Below, piece by piece: positions 1 through 6,377 of a DNA stretch of 14,369 nucleotides. Made by a program: the position numbers and the translations under genes. How positions within the stretch are numbered: position 1 is the first letter of the stretch; each line of letters opens with the position of its first letter. The notes under the pieces were generated by a model. That model was not told the DNA's origin. It did no database searches and was given only the letters and a program-made list of their open reading frames with translations. Source of the stretch: Pseudomonadota bacterium (GTDB lineage: Bacteria; Verrucomicrobiota; Verrucomicrobiia; Chthoniobacterales; UBA6821); the NCBI GenBank assembly GCA_009928265.1, contig RFPR01000047.1, forward strand, positions 1 to 14,369, given 5' to 3'.

Positions 1-2
1 GC

Positions 3-107
3 AGGAAATTTTCCGAACTCAGCTTCGACGAGATGAATGCACTCTGGGATCAGGTAAAGAAAACCGAAAAGCCCGGGCCGCAAGCAGGAGCTTATTCTGC
101 TTCATAA
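3..107 (+). CDS. mazG: C-terminal fragment of MazG-type nucleotide pyrophosphohydrolase (5' end outside window)
   Basis: An open frame enters from the left edge and stops with TAA at 105-107, leaving 34 residues. The stretch RKFSELSFDEMNALWDQVKK resembles the C-terminal end of MazG proteins, where a phrase such as 'ETMEEVWQQVKRQE' closes the second domain. MazG hydrolyses nucleoside triphosphates to monophosphates and pyrophosphate and is thought to clear aberrant nucleotides and modulate (p)ppGpp. The fragment is too short to show any catalytic residue, so the call rests only on this C-terminal similarity remembered from the family. The stop codon lies inside the first heptamer of the repeat array that leads into the next gene. 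Confidence 0.55.
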   Translation, partial: RKFSELSFDEMNALWDQVKKTEKPGPQAGAYSAS

Positions 108-121
108 TTCATCATTCATAA
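101..121 (+). repeat. Three tandem heptamers TTCATAA, TTCATCA, TTCATAA ahead of the aldo/keto reductase
   Basis: Three consecutive 7-nt units fill 101-107, 108-114 and 115-121 and are followed by a pyrimidine-rich stretch (TCCAACC, TTCCGCTC) ending directly at the ATG at 137. The first unit supplies the TAA stop of the upstream mazG fragment. The same heptamer in the same orientation relative to its downstream gene precedes terC (4400-4425, minus strand). No Shine-Dalgarno sequence is present between the array and the start codon. A role as a leader element is inference. Confidence 0.75.
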
Positions 122-136
122 TCCAACCTTCCGCTC

Positions 137-1156
137 ATGCCCCTCACCCGTCGCTCTTTCCTCGGCCTGCTCGGCCTTGTTCCTGCTGCCACCGCCCTTA
201 GGGTTCCTGCAGCCAAGGCTGATGCCGTTCCGACCGGGACCGTGCCGCGCCGCCAGTTCGGCCGCCATCAGGAGATGCTCAGTTGCATCGGCTTCGGCGG
301 ACACACCCTCGCACTTGCCCCGACCGTGCAGGAAGCGACCAACATCGCCCACTACGCTATCGATCAGGGGGTCAACTTCTTCGACAACGCTTGGGAATAC
401 CACAATGGCCGCGCGGAGGAGTGGATGGGACAGGCGCTTTCGGGAGGCTGGCGTAGAAAGGCCTTCATCATGACCAAGGCCTGCATCCACCACGCCAAGA
501 AGTACGACACCCCCTTCACTGGTACCGACAAGGAGAAGGCCCTCCAGATGCTCCAGGCCCAACTGAAGCGACTCCGCACGGACTACATCGACCTCTGGAT
601 GATCCACGAGATTCAGGATGCCGACGTCGACTTCCATCTCGGAAAGAATGGCACCTTGGAGGCCATGGAGGAGGCCAAGCAGAAGGGGATGGTCCGCTAC
701 GTTGGATTTACCGGCCACACCAGCCCGAAGGCCCATGTCCGCATGATCGAAAGCGGCTTCCCGTGGGATGCCTCGCTGCTCCCCGTCTCCGTTCTCGGGA
801 ATACGCTCCATGCCTCGGAGTTCGACAAGACCGTCCTCCCGCTCATGCAGGAGAAGGGAATCGCAGCCATCGGTATGAAGGGATTCGGCGGCAGCAAGCG
901 CGCCAACCTTCACGGCATGATCACTGTCCAGCAGGTCGTCGACTATGCGCTGAGCTATCCCGCCGTCACCACCCAGTGCATCGGCATTGATTCCATGACC
1001 TTTGCCCAGCAGGCCGTGGCCGCCGCGCTCAGTGCCAAGCCAATGAGCGTCGAGGAGAGGAACAAGTTCCTGGCGCTGATTCAGGCGAGGGGTGGGGCGG
1101 AGTATGCGGCTTTTTTGAAGGAGGGTTATAACGACGGCGCCTGCTGCATTGCTTGA
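137..1156 (+). CDS. Tat-exported aldo/keto reductase
   Basis: 339-residue NADPH-type aldo/keto reductase with a twin-arginine signal peptide. Residues 4-10 read TRRSFLG, followed by a hydrophobic stretch to about residue 22 and an Ala-rich region, so the protein should be exported folded to the periplasm by Tat. The catalytic tetrad of the superfamily is visible: D83 (FFDNAWEY), Y88, K114 (IMTKAC) and H157 (WMIHEI). The motif LKRLRTDYIDLWMIHE (144-159) is typical of the family. The C-terminus (GACCIA) has only two cysteines, so it is not the ferredoxin-like 4Fe-4S tail found in some relatives. The substrate cannot be read from sequence. The ATG at 137 is chosen because it places the Tat motif at the N-terminus; no ribosome binding site is seen. 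It is separated by only 29 bases from the upstream mazG stop and is followed by a dispersed hairpin repeat. Confidence 0.9.
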   Translation: MPLTRRSFLGLLGLVPAATALRVPAAKADAVPTGTVPRRQFGRHQEMLSCIGFGGHTLALAPTVQEATNIAHYAIDQGVNFFDNAWEYHNGRAEEWMGQALSGGWRRKAFIMTKACIHHAKKYDTPFTGTDKEKALQMLQAQLKRLRTDYIDLWMIHEIQDADVDFHLGKNGTLEAMEEAKQKGMVRYVGFTGHTSPKAHVRMIESGFPWDASLLPVSVLGNTLHASEFDKTVLPLMQEKGIAAIGMKGFGGSKRANLHGMITVQQVVDYALSYPAVTTQCIGIDSMTFAQQAVAAALSAKPMSVEERNKFLALIQARGGAEYAAFLKEGYNDGACCIA

Positions 1157-1176
1157 GGGCTGGCGCTTTTGAGTTC

Positions 1177-1237
1177 TAGCGTCGTTGCCCTGCGCTTGCC
1201 GTAGGTTTTGCTACGGCTGACGCTTGGTCGCCTAGCT
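1177..1237. repeat. 61-bp dispersed hairpin repeat, copy 1
   Basis: This intergenic stretch matches 12193-12253 at 53 of 61 positions without gaps. Its core is a perfect 7-bp inverted repeat, GCCGTAG (1198-1204) and CTACGGC (1211-1217), around the loop GTTTTG. It starts 20 bases after the stop of the aldo/keto reductase. There is no T-run after the stem, so it is not a standard intrinsic terminator. A REP/MITE-like dispersed element is the best reading. Confidence 0.75.
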
Positions 1238-1342
1238 ATTTCCTCAAAATCCCCAAGCCCTTGTTGGGATAACAAGCTGCCAATTTTAGGATCTGAGGAA
1301 GGTGTATAAGGCCAAGCTATTGTGAACGGAACTTTTTGAATA

Positions 1343-2119
1343 CTAAAACCAAGCATGTAATTCCAAACATGAACCCCGAAATATAATACTTATATATATC
1401 CCAGAAACCTGGAGTTGGAGTTGGAGTTGGAGTTGGAGTTGGAGTTGGAGTTGGAGTTGGAGTTGGAGTTGGAGTTGGAGTTGGAGTTGGAGTTGGGCTA
1501 ATAAATGAGAAAGTTTGGATTCCTTTAGCAAAAGATCGGATTTCTTTTTGGATAATTCTTCATGTAATAAAACAATTTCTCCAGAACTTGAAGGCAGTCC
1601 TTTACCTGAATAAGTTGTAGTATATATATAGTTACTGCTACTTGATGCAGGCAATGGAGTAAAAATTGTGGTATTAGCAGTCCGCTGCTTTTTATCTGAA
1701 ATATCTTGTTCTAAACGAGAAATTTTTTTCTTCACAAAATCACAATTATAATTTGCAATTTTTATTTCTTCATCAAGGCGATGATTTTTTTGTACATTAG
1801 CTATTACCTGAGAGTCTGAAGGCACTAAAGTAGGAGACTGGTTTTCCTCAGCTATTTTCAATTCAGAAGCATGTCTCTGTTCTAAGTAATTTTTCTCAGC
1901 TTCTGCAGAGTATCCATACTTTTGGCAGATTTCTTGAGATAGATTCTTGAACTTTAGTTTCACAACCCCATCGGGATACCTAATTACAAGGCCATCGGGT
2001 TCTACACGGGTCAACGTTGCTTCAGTATAATGTTCTCCATCCAGCGTGGTGAACTCTTCAGCAAAAGCTGATCCTGCGACAGCAAGCAGGAAACAGAGAA
2101 CGTATATAAAACGCTTCAT
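1343..2119 (-). CDS. Secreted coiled-coil protein with Leu-Gln repeat tail, function unknown
   Basis: 258 residues if started at ATG 2119 (MKRFIYVLCFLLAVAGSAFA, a clean signal peptide cut before EEF). An upstream in-frame ATG at 2134 would add MYNSA and spoil the signal. Residues 23-70 (from FTTLDGEHYTEATLTRVEPD to YGY) form a small beta-rich module; similar modules occur, from memory, in many secreted verrucomicrobial proteins, which is one reason for the phylum guess. Charged helical stretches around LDEEIKIANYNCDFVKKKIS and LLHEELSKKKSDLLLKESKL suggest coiled coils. Residues about 209-237 alternate Leu and Gln and are encoded by a perfect hexanucleotide repeat. The last 21 residues after the repeat (beginning VSGIYISIIF) look unlike the rest. 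The gene is strikingly AT-rich: 60-base lines at 1561 and 1681 contain 21 and 17 G+C, against well above half in neighbours, so acquisition by transfer is possible. No function can be assigned. Confidence 0.7.
   Translation of the reverse strand: MKRFIYVLCFLLAVAGSAFAEEFTTLDGEHYTEATLTRVEPDGLVIRYPDGVVKLKFKNLSQEICQKYGYSAEAEKNYLEQRHASELKIAEENQSPTLVPSDSQVIANVQKNHRLDEEIKIANYNCDFVKKKISRLEQDISDKKQRTANTTIFTPLPASSSSNYIYTTTYSGKGLPSSSGEIVLLHEELSKKKSDLLLKESKLSHLLAQLQLQLQLQLQLQLQLQLQLQLQLQLQLQVSGIYISIIFRGSCLELHAWF
1411..1494. repeat. Perfect hexanucleotide tandem repeat (GGAGTT)14 inside a coding region
   Basis: Exactly 14 uninterrupted copies of GGAGTT on the plus strand (84 bases). On the minus (coding) strand the unit reads CAACTC and encodes alternating Gln and Leu. 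Because the unit is two codons long, copy-number changes alter the protein tail length without breaking the frame. The absence of any mismatch indicates a recent or actively changing slippage tract. Confidence 0.95.
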
Positions 2120-2243
2120 CGCCGAGTTGTACATAGGCGGCAGATGTTGTCATGCAAGTCTGATTCTCGAGCAATACTAAGTTATAGGGTGTTAAAGCGA
2201 ATCACGACCAAGCGTCCTACCACCTTCATCCCTGTGAGTTCTC

Positions 2244-2259
2244 CTCTGCGTCTCTGCGG
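2244..2259 (+). repeat. Paired octamer CTCTGCGT, CTCTGCGG in the leader of the next gene
   Basis: Two adjacent 8-nt units lie 57 bases before the ATG at 2317, in the 197-bp gap between two divergent genes. A related pair (CTTTGCGA, CTTGGCGT on the minus strand, 9319-9334) lies before the minus-strand gene at 9283, in the same sense orientation, with 11 of 16 positions matching. I see no convincing promoter or other feature in the rest of the gap. Confidence 0.5.
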
Positions 2260-2316
2260 GGAAACCTCCAAACACCTTCTCGACGGAAACCGATCTCTCT
2301 GTGATACCTTGAATTC

Positions 2317-3021
2317 ATGAACTCACTCTTCCTGCGTTCCTCACTTTTGCTCGCCCTGCTTCTGGTTGCTCCGTTTTCCATGAAGGGGGCGCCTGTCGCG
2401 GCTGAGGGGTTCCGGGACAATCTGCGAGGTGCCCGTTACGGGGAGATCATTCTGGTGAAGGCTGGATTTCTTTCCCTGACCGGCAAGGTTTACAACACGC
2501 TAGGTCTCAATGACTGCCCTGAGGCGCAGTGGAAGGAGCTGAGTCTCCTCTCCATCAAGCTCACCCATGACGCCGTGGCCGTGCTGCTCAACGGGCCTCG
2601 TTGCTTCATGATGGATCAGGCCTCGCTGCTGAAGCCCGGTAGGGTCCAGAACTTCGGCGCCCTGCAGGCTCGTCATCTTGCGAATGTGAAAATCACTCCG
2701 GCAATGCTGCTCAAGGGGAAGGCCAAGCCCTACACGGAGAATCCCGTCACGAGGACCTCGGTCTTCCGCTACATGAAGGGGCGCAATCTCTACCAACTCG
2801 TCTCCCCTCAGGGTGCCGTCTACGTCATGCAGTCCTTCTCGATGCAGGTCGATCCGAAGCAGACGATTTCCTCACTGCCGACTCTCGGATCCCGTCTGCA
2901 TCTCCCGCAGGGATGGAAGTTCCAGGTCGTGAAGCCTGAGTCCGATCTGACTCTCGAGGCAAAGGGCAAGGCCATCGTCCTGCAGGACGACCTCGAGAAC
3001 TCCTACCAGCGGATCAACTAA
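2317..3021 (+). CDS. Secreted conserved protein of unknown function
   Basis: 234 residues beginning with a signal peptide (MNSLFLRSSLLLALLLVAPF, probable cleavage near SMKGA or PVAA). The mature part contains phrases I recognise from a widespread uncharacterised bacterial family: RGARYGEIILV (37-47), VYNTLGLNDCPEAQW (58-72), AVLLNGPRCFMMDQ (88-101), a middle stretch with TRTSVFRYMKGRNLYQLVSP, and a C-terminal part with YVMQSFSMQVDPKQT, RLHLPQGWKF and VLQDDLENSYQRIN. The spread of conserved positions suggests one compact domain, probably acting in the periplasm or on the surface. No catalytic motif is evident, and I cannot name the reaction. The ATG at 2317 fits the signal peptide; no Shine-Dalgarno is visible. 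The gene ends 10 bases before the stop of the convergent YkgJ-like gene, leaving no room for a terminator. Confidence 0.8.
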   Translation: MNSLFLRSSLLLALLLVAPFSMKGAPVAAEGFRDNLRGARYGEIILVKAGFLSLTGKVYNTLGLNDCPEAQWKELSLLSIKLTHDAVAVLLNGPRCFMMDQASLLKPGRVQNFGALQARHLANVKITPAMLLKGKAKPYTENPVTRTSVFRYMKGRNLYQLVSPQGAVYVMQSFSMQVDPKQTISSLPTLGSRLHLPQGWKFQVVKPESDLTLEAKGKAIVLQDDLENSYQRIN

Positions 3022-3031
3022 TAAGTAGTCC

Positions 3032-3367
3032 TCACGCCACGTCTCTGGCAGGCACTTCGATGGCCTGACAGATGTCGCGCCAACCGGGGAAGTTCCACGA
3101 GTTGGGGAAGTCTTTGCACTGCTGGGGCTTCACCGCTTGGATCGAGCACTCGTTCCCTTTGAGGAAGAAGCAGGCGCCGTCCTCCTGGTCGATGAGGGCA
3201 AGTCCTCCGCGGTTGGGTCGCAGGCGGGTGTAGTGCTGGATAAAGTGATCCTCCTCCATCCCGATATGGGCGGCGATCGCCGAGATCTCCTCCTCCGTCA
3301 CCCGGACGAATCCCGGCCAGCGGCAGCAGGCCGTGCAGCGCTGGCAGAGGTAGGTCGGCGCGGACAT
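3032..3367 (-). CDS. YkgJ-family cysteine-cluster (putative metal-binding) protein
   Basis: 111-residue cytoplasmic protein with the cysteine pattern of the YkgJ/UPF0153 zinc- or iron-chelating family. An N-terminal CxxCxxCC cluster lies at C8, C11, C14 and C15 (CQRCTACCRW), and downstream cysteines lie at C66, C74, C84 and C100, with the family phrase CSIQAVKPQQCKDFPNSW (74-91). The cysteines are expected to coordinate a metal or an Fe-S cluster. The biological role of the family is not established. It starts 17 bases after the stop of the terC-like gene on the same strand, so the two are probably one transcript, hinting at a shared link to metal handling; that link is inference. The leader is pyrimidine-rich (TCTCTTCCACCCACC before ATG) and lacks a Shine-Dalgarno sequence. 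Confidence 0.85.
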   Translation of the reverse strand: MSAPTYLCQRCTACCRWPGFVRVTEEEISAIAAHIGMEEDHFIQHYTRLRPNRGGLALIDQEDGACFFLKGNECSIQAVKPQQCKDFPNSWNFPGWRDICQAIEVPARDVA

Positions 3368-3384
3368 GGTGGGTGGAAGAGATG

Positions 3385-4389
3385 TTACTCGGAAATCTTC
3401 TTAGGCATCAGCCATGAGCAGAGGGCGGCGACAGCCAGAGCTGCCACGATGAGGGCCAGCGACCCGACCGTCGGAAATCCTCCCGCGAGGTGATGGTCGA
3501 GCCAGGCCATCTTCACCCCCACGAAGCAGAGGATGAATCCGAGGCCGTATTTGAGGTAATGGAACTTGGACGCCATTCCCTCCAGGAGAAAATAGAGCGC
3601 GCGGAGCCCCAGGATTGCGAAGACATTCGAGGTGAAAACCAGGAACGGTTCTTTCGTGATCGCGAAGACCGCGGGGACACTATCGACGGCGAAGACGACG
3701 TCGGTGAACTCAATCACCACCAGCGCCAGCAGCAGAGGCGTGCCTGCCCAGCGTCCCGCATCACGGACAAGGAACTTCCCGTCGCGAAGGGAATGCGTGA
3801 TTGGCAGGAAGCGCTTCAGCAGGCGGATGATGACGTTTTTCTCAGGATCCGGATGTGACTCGGGACCGAAGGCGACTTTCAGGCCAGTCACTCCGAGGAA
3901 AATGCCGAGGACGATCGGAACCCAAGAGATCTGCATGAGCAATGCTCCCAGCGAAATGAAGAGGGCACGGAAGACAAGCGCCCCCAGGATGCCGTAGAAG
4001 AGGATGCGGTGGCGGTAGGAGGGCGGGATCGCGAAGAAATCAAAGACCACCAGGAAGACGAAGAGATTGTCGACCGACAGGCTCTTCTCCATCAGCCAGC
4101 CGGAGAGAAACTCCAACGTCGCTTTCCGCGCCAAGGCATGGTGATCGAGGCCAGTTAAGCGTGGATCGAGGGGGAACTCATGGAGTCCATAGAAGTAGAT
4201 TCCAGATGCGAAAAGCAGGGCTAATCCGATCCAGAACAATGCATTCCGGATCGCCTCCCCGTGGCTGATCCTGTGTTCCTTTCCATCCCTGCGCCTCATG
4301 TCGAGCAGGAGGCTCGCGACAATGATCAGGACAAAAAGTCCGTAGAGCCACCAAAAACGGTCTAAGGGAAAGAGCTCGGGATGAGTCAT
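3385..4389 (-). CDS. TerC/Alx-family integral membrane protein, probable Mn(II) exporter
   Basis: 334 residues, close to the usual 320-350 of the Alx/TerC family, with about eight to nine hydrophobic segments (for example 13-29, 50-67, 107-120, 131-150, 157-174, 217-235, 250-269, 282-297, 308-327). The family's conserved acidic membrane motifs are present: EKSLSVDNLFVF (101-112) and EFTDVVFAVDSVPAV (227-241), with D107, D230 and D236 as likely metal ligands. A cytoplasmic loop (about 175-210) contains FLPITHSLRDGKF, also family-typical. Relatives include E. coli Alx and Bacillus MeeF/MeeY, linked to manganese export. Only 59 bases separate its start from the divergent RmlD-like gene, leaving no room for a yybP-ykoY riboswitch of the kind that controls alx in E. 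coli. The leader is a heptamer repeat array ending in TTCTTCCC before ATG. The ATG at 4389 gives a full-length N-terminus. Confidence 0.9.
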   Translation of the reverse strand: MTHPELFPLDRFWWLYGLFVLIIVASLLLDMRRRDGKEHRISHGEAIRNALFWIGLALLFASGIYFYGLHEFPLDPRLTGLDHHALARKATLEFLSGWLMEKSLSVDNLFVFLVVFDFFAIPPSYRHRILFYGILGALVFRALFISLGALLMQISWVPIVLGIFLGVTGLKVAFGPESHPDPEKNVIIRLLKRFLPITHSLRDGKFLVRDAGRWAGTPLLLALVVIEFTDVVFAVDSVPAVFAITKEPFLVFTSNVFAILGLRALYFLLEGMASKFHYLKYGLGFILCFVGVKMAWLDHHLAGGFPTVGSLALIVAALAVAALCSWLMPKKISE

Positions 4390-4399
4390 GGGAAGAAGA

Positions 4400-4425
4400 A
4401 TGAATTATGAATTATGAATTATGAA
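4400..4425 (-). repeat. Heptamer array TTCATAA (3.7 copies) in the terC leader
   Basis: On the minus strand, reading toward terC, the units are TTCAT(AA) repeated with period 7, then TTCATTC, then TTCTTCCC directly before the ATG. On the plus strand it appears as three ATGAATT units plus ATGAA at 4400-4425. It is the same heptamer as at 101-121 and has the same orientation relative to the gene it leads. It also sits 23 bases upstream of the divergent RmlD-like start at 4449, for which it is in antisense orientation. Confidence 0.85.
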
Positions 4426-4448
4426 GGACTGAATCTACCCTGCGATCC

Positions 4449-5330
4449 ATGAAAGTCCTGATCCTTGGTTCCAATGGCCGCCTCGGGGCCGCGCTTGTTC
4501 GTCGCTGGCAGACCCTTCCTGATGCGGAGGTCATCGCGCTGACCCGAGTGCAGGTGGATCTTTCCGATCCCGAGAAGGCAGAGGCAGGAGTTGCAGCAGT
4601 TCCGTTCGGTGCAGGTGATGTCGTCGTGAATTGCGCCGCAGCCACCGATGTCGATGGGTGCGAAAAGGATCGCGATGGTGCCCGCAGGATCAATACGGAG
4701 TCTCCCGGCAGGATCGCCCGACTCTGCGTCGCAAGGGGAGCCCGCCTCGTTCACATCGGAACCGACTACGTTTTCGATGGCACGCTCGACCGTCCCTACA
4801 CCGAGGAGGATGAGCCCAAACCCCTCAGCCATTACGGCCTGACCAAGCTCGAGGGAGACCGCGAGGTGCTGGCCGCAAGCCCCGCACACTGCGTTGTCCG
4901 CGTCTCGTGGGTCTTCGGTCCCGATAAGCCGAGCTTCGTGGATGCGATCGTGAAGCGGGCCCTGACCTCTCCCGAGGCTGCCGCCGTTCACGACAAGACC
5001 TCCGCTCCCAGCTATACCGAGGACATGGCGGTCTGGCTGGCCGAGTTTCTGAAATTCTCGGTGCCCGGTGGCATCTATCACCTCTGTAACAGCGGCACCT
5101 GCTCCTGGCGTGATTACGGCGAGTACGCCCTTGAGTGCGCCAAGGCCAATGGCGTTCCGGTCCTCACGACCACGGTCGCCCCGTTAAAGCTGTCGGACAT
5201 GAAGAACTTCATCGCCGTGCGTCCGCCAAAGACTCCGCTCGATACCGCCAAGTTTGCCCGCATCACGGGCATTACACCTCGTCCGTGGAGGGAGGCAGTA
5301 GAGGCCCACTTTAAGAACTGGAAGGCCTAG
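4449..5330 (+). CDS. RmlD-like sugar-nucleotide reductase (extended SDR family)
   Basis: 293 residues, the normal size for dTDP-4-dehydrorhamnose reductase. The N-terminal Rossmann motif GSNGRLG (7-13) binds NAD(P)H. NCAAATDVDGCE (61-72) and HIGTDYVFDG (102-111) are hallmarks of RmlD, and the catalytic pair is Y129 and K133 in SHYGLTKLEGD. C-terminal phrases such as GIYHLCNSGTCSWRDYGEYA and VRPPKTPLDTAKF correspond to the sugar-nucleotide binding half. RmlD performs the last step of dTDP-L-rhamnose synthesis for surface polysaccharides, but no rmlA, rmlB or rmlC is nearby, so another nucleotide-sugar reductase role is possible. The ATG at 4449 is right for the Rossmann start; no Shine-Dalgarno is visible (GCGATCC before ATG). 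It stops 9 bases before the next gene and probably shares its transcript. Confidence 0.85.
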   Translation: MKVLILGSNGRLGAALVRRWQTLPDAEVIALTRVQVDLSDPEKAEAGVAAVPFGAGDVVVNCAAATDVDGCEKDRDGARRINTESPGRIARLCVARGARLVHIGTDYVFDGTLDRPYTEEDEPKPLSHYGLTKLEGDREVLAASPAHCVVRVSWVFGPDKPSFVDAIVKRALTSPEAAAVHDKTSAPSYTEDMAVWLAEFLKFSVPGGIYHLCNSGTCSWRDYGEYALECAKANGVPVLTTTVAPLKLSDMKNFIAVRPPKTPLDTAKFARITGITPRPWREAVEAHFKNWKA

Positions 5331-5339
5331 GGATTAAAT

Positions 5340-6377
5340 ATGGAGATCGGGATCGACAGCTTCGTCGCAACGACTGGGGATCCGGTCACCGGGGCCAAGG
5401 TCGATCCGGTAGTGCGCCTCCGGAATCTCCTGGAGGAAGTCGAGATGGCCGACCGGGTCGGACTCGATGTCTTCGGGATCGGTGAGCACCACCGCGAGGA
5501 GTTCCTCGATTCAGCGCCCGTCGTTCTGTTGGCAGCAGCAGCAGCTCGTACGAAGCGAATTCGTCTGGCGAGTGCCGTGACGGTTCTGAGCGCTGCCGAT
5601 CCCGTTCGTGTCTTCCAGGAATTCGCCACCCTCGACCTGATCTCGGAGGGGCGTGCCGAGATCGTTGCCGGACGCGGTTCCTTCACCGAGGCCTATCCCC
5701 TCTTCGGTCTCGATCTGCGGGACTACGATGAGCTCTTCGATGAGAAACTCAGGCTCCTGCTCGAGATCCGTGCGAATGAACGCATCACCTGGTCGGGAAA
5801 ACACCGCCCGCCTCTCCGTGATCAGGAGATCCATCCGCGGCCATTGCAAAATCCGCTTCCCGTTTGGGTGGGGGTCGGCGGTTCGCCCGAATCGGTGATC
5901 CGCGCCGGATCGCTTGGTCTGCCGCTCATGATTGCGATCATCGGAGGGCAACCGAGTCGCTTCCGCCCTTTCGTCGATCTCTACCGCCAGGCCGGTGCGC
6001 GATCGGGTCATGCATCTGATAAGCTGAAAGTCGGCATCCATGCTCTCGGCTCCTTCGCGGCGACCACCAAAGAGGCGAGGGATGATTACTTCCCCGGATA
6101 CGAGCGCATGTTCGGCCAGATCGGCAAGGAGCGTGGCTGGCCTGCAATCCGCCGTTCTCACTTCGAGGCTCTCTGCGGATCGGAAGGGGCCCTCATCATT
6201 GGCGATGCCGAGGAAGGGGTGACCAAGATCCTCCACTATAACGAAGTGCTCGGCGGCATCGATCGGATCACGATCCAGATGAGCCCGGGAACACTGCCTC
6301 ACGAGAAAGCCCTGACTGCCATCCGTATTTTAGGCGAACAAGTCGCCCCCGCTGTTCGAGAACGCCTGATGTCTTAG
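5340..6377 (+). CDS. Luciferase-like (LLM class) flavin-dependent oxidoreductase
   Basis: 345 residues with features of bacterial luciferase-like monooxygenases, which use reduced FMN (or F420 in some branches). The N-terminal strand MEIGIDSF, the segment MADRVGLDVFGIGEHHREEF (36-55), the run AAARTKRIRLASAVTVLS, the phrase FATLDLISEGRAEIVAGRGSF, and PLPVWVGVGGSPESVIRAG after the inserted loop all follow the family's TIM-barrel layout. The N-terminal region DSFVATTGDPVTGAKVDPVVRL is typical of an LLM subgroup of unknown substrate. The gene follows the RmlD-like gene after 9 bases and has no visible ribosome binding site (GATTAAAT before ATG). Its TAG stop overlaps the stop of the convergent uup gene by 3 bases in the string TTAG. 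Substrate and product cannot be inferred; a link to the RmlD-like gene beyond co-transcription is unproven. Confidence 0.87.
   Translation: MEIGIDSFVATTGDPVTGAKVDPVVRLRNLLEEVEMADRVGLDVFGIGEHHREEFLDSAPVVLLAAAAARTKRIRLASAVTVLSAADPVRVFQEFATLDLISEGRAEIVAGRGSFTEAYPLFGLDLRDYDELFDEKLRLLLEIRANERITWSGKHRPPLRDQEIHPRPLQNPLPVWVGVGGSPESVIRAGSLGLPLMIAIIGGQPSRFRPFVDLYRQAGARSGHASDKLKVGIHALGSFAATTKEARDDYFPGYERMFGQIGKERGWPAIRRSHFEALCGSEGALIIGDAEEGVTKILHYNEVLGGIDRITIQMSPGTLPHEKALTAIRILGEQVAPAVRERLMS

Noticed and set aside
116..913. Minus-strand open frame opposite the aldo/keto reductase
   Set aside because: Shadow of a gene with a complete catalytic tetrad and Tat signal.
1198..1217. Hairpin in the dispersed repeat as an intrinsic terminator
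   Set aside because: No T-run follows the stem on either strand in either copy.
2130..2157. Possible sigma-70 promoter on the minus strand (TTGCAT, 16-base spacer, TATGTA) before the AT-rich gene
   Set aside because: The -10-like box lies only about 10 bases from the start codon and both boxes are imperfect in AT-rich DNA; not strong enough to annotate.
4390..4448. yybP-ykoY manganese riboswitch before the terC/alx-like gene
   Set aside because: Only 59 bases separate the divergent starts and they are largely the heptamer array; there is no room for the riboswitch fold.
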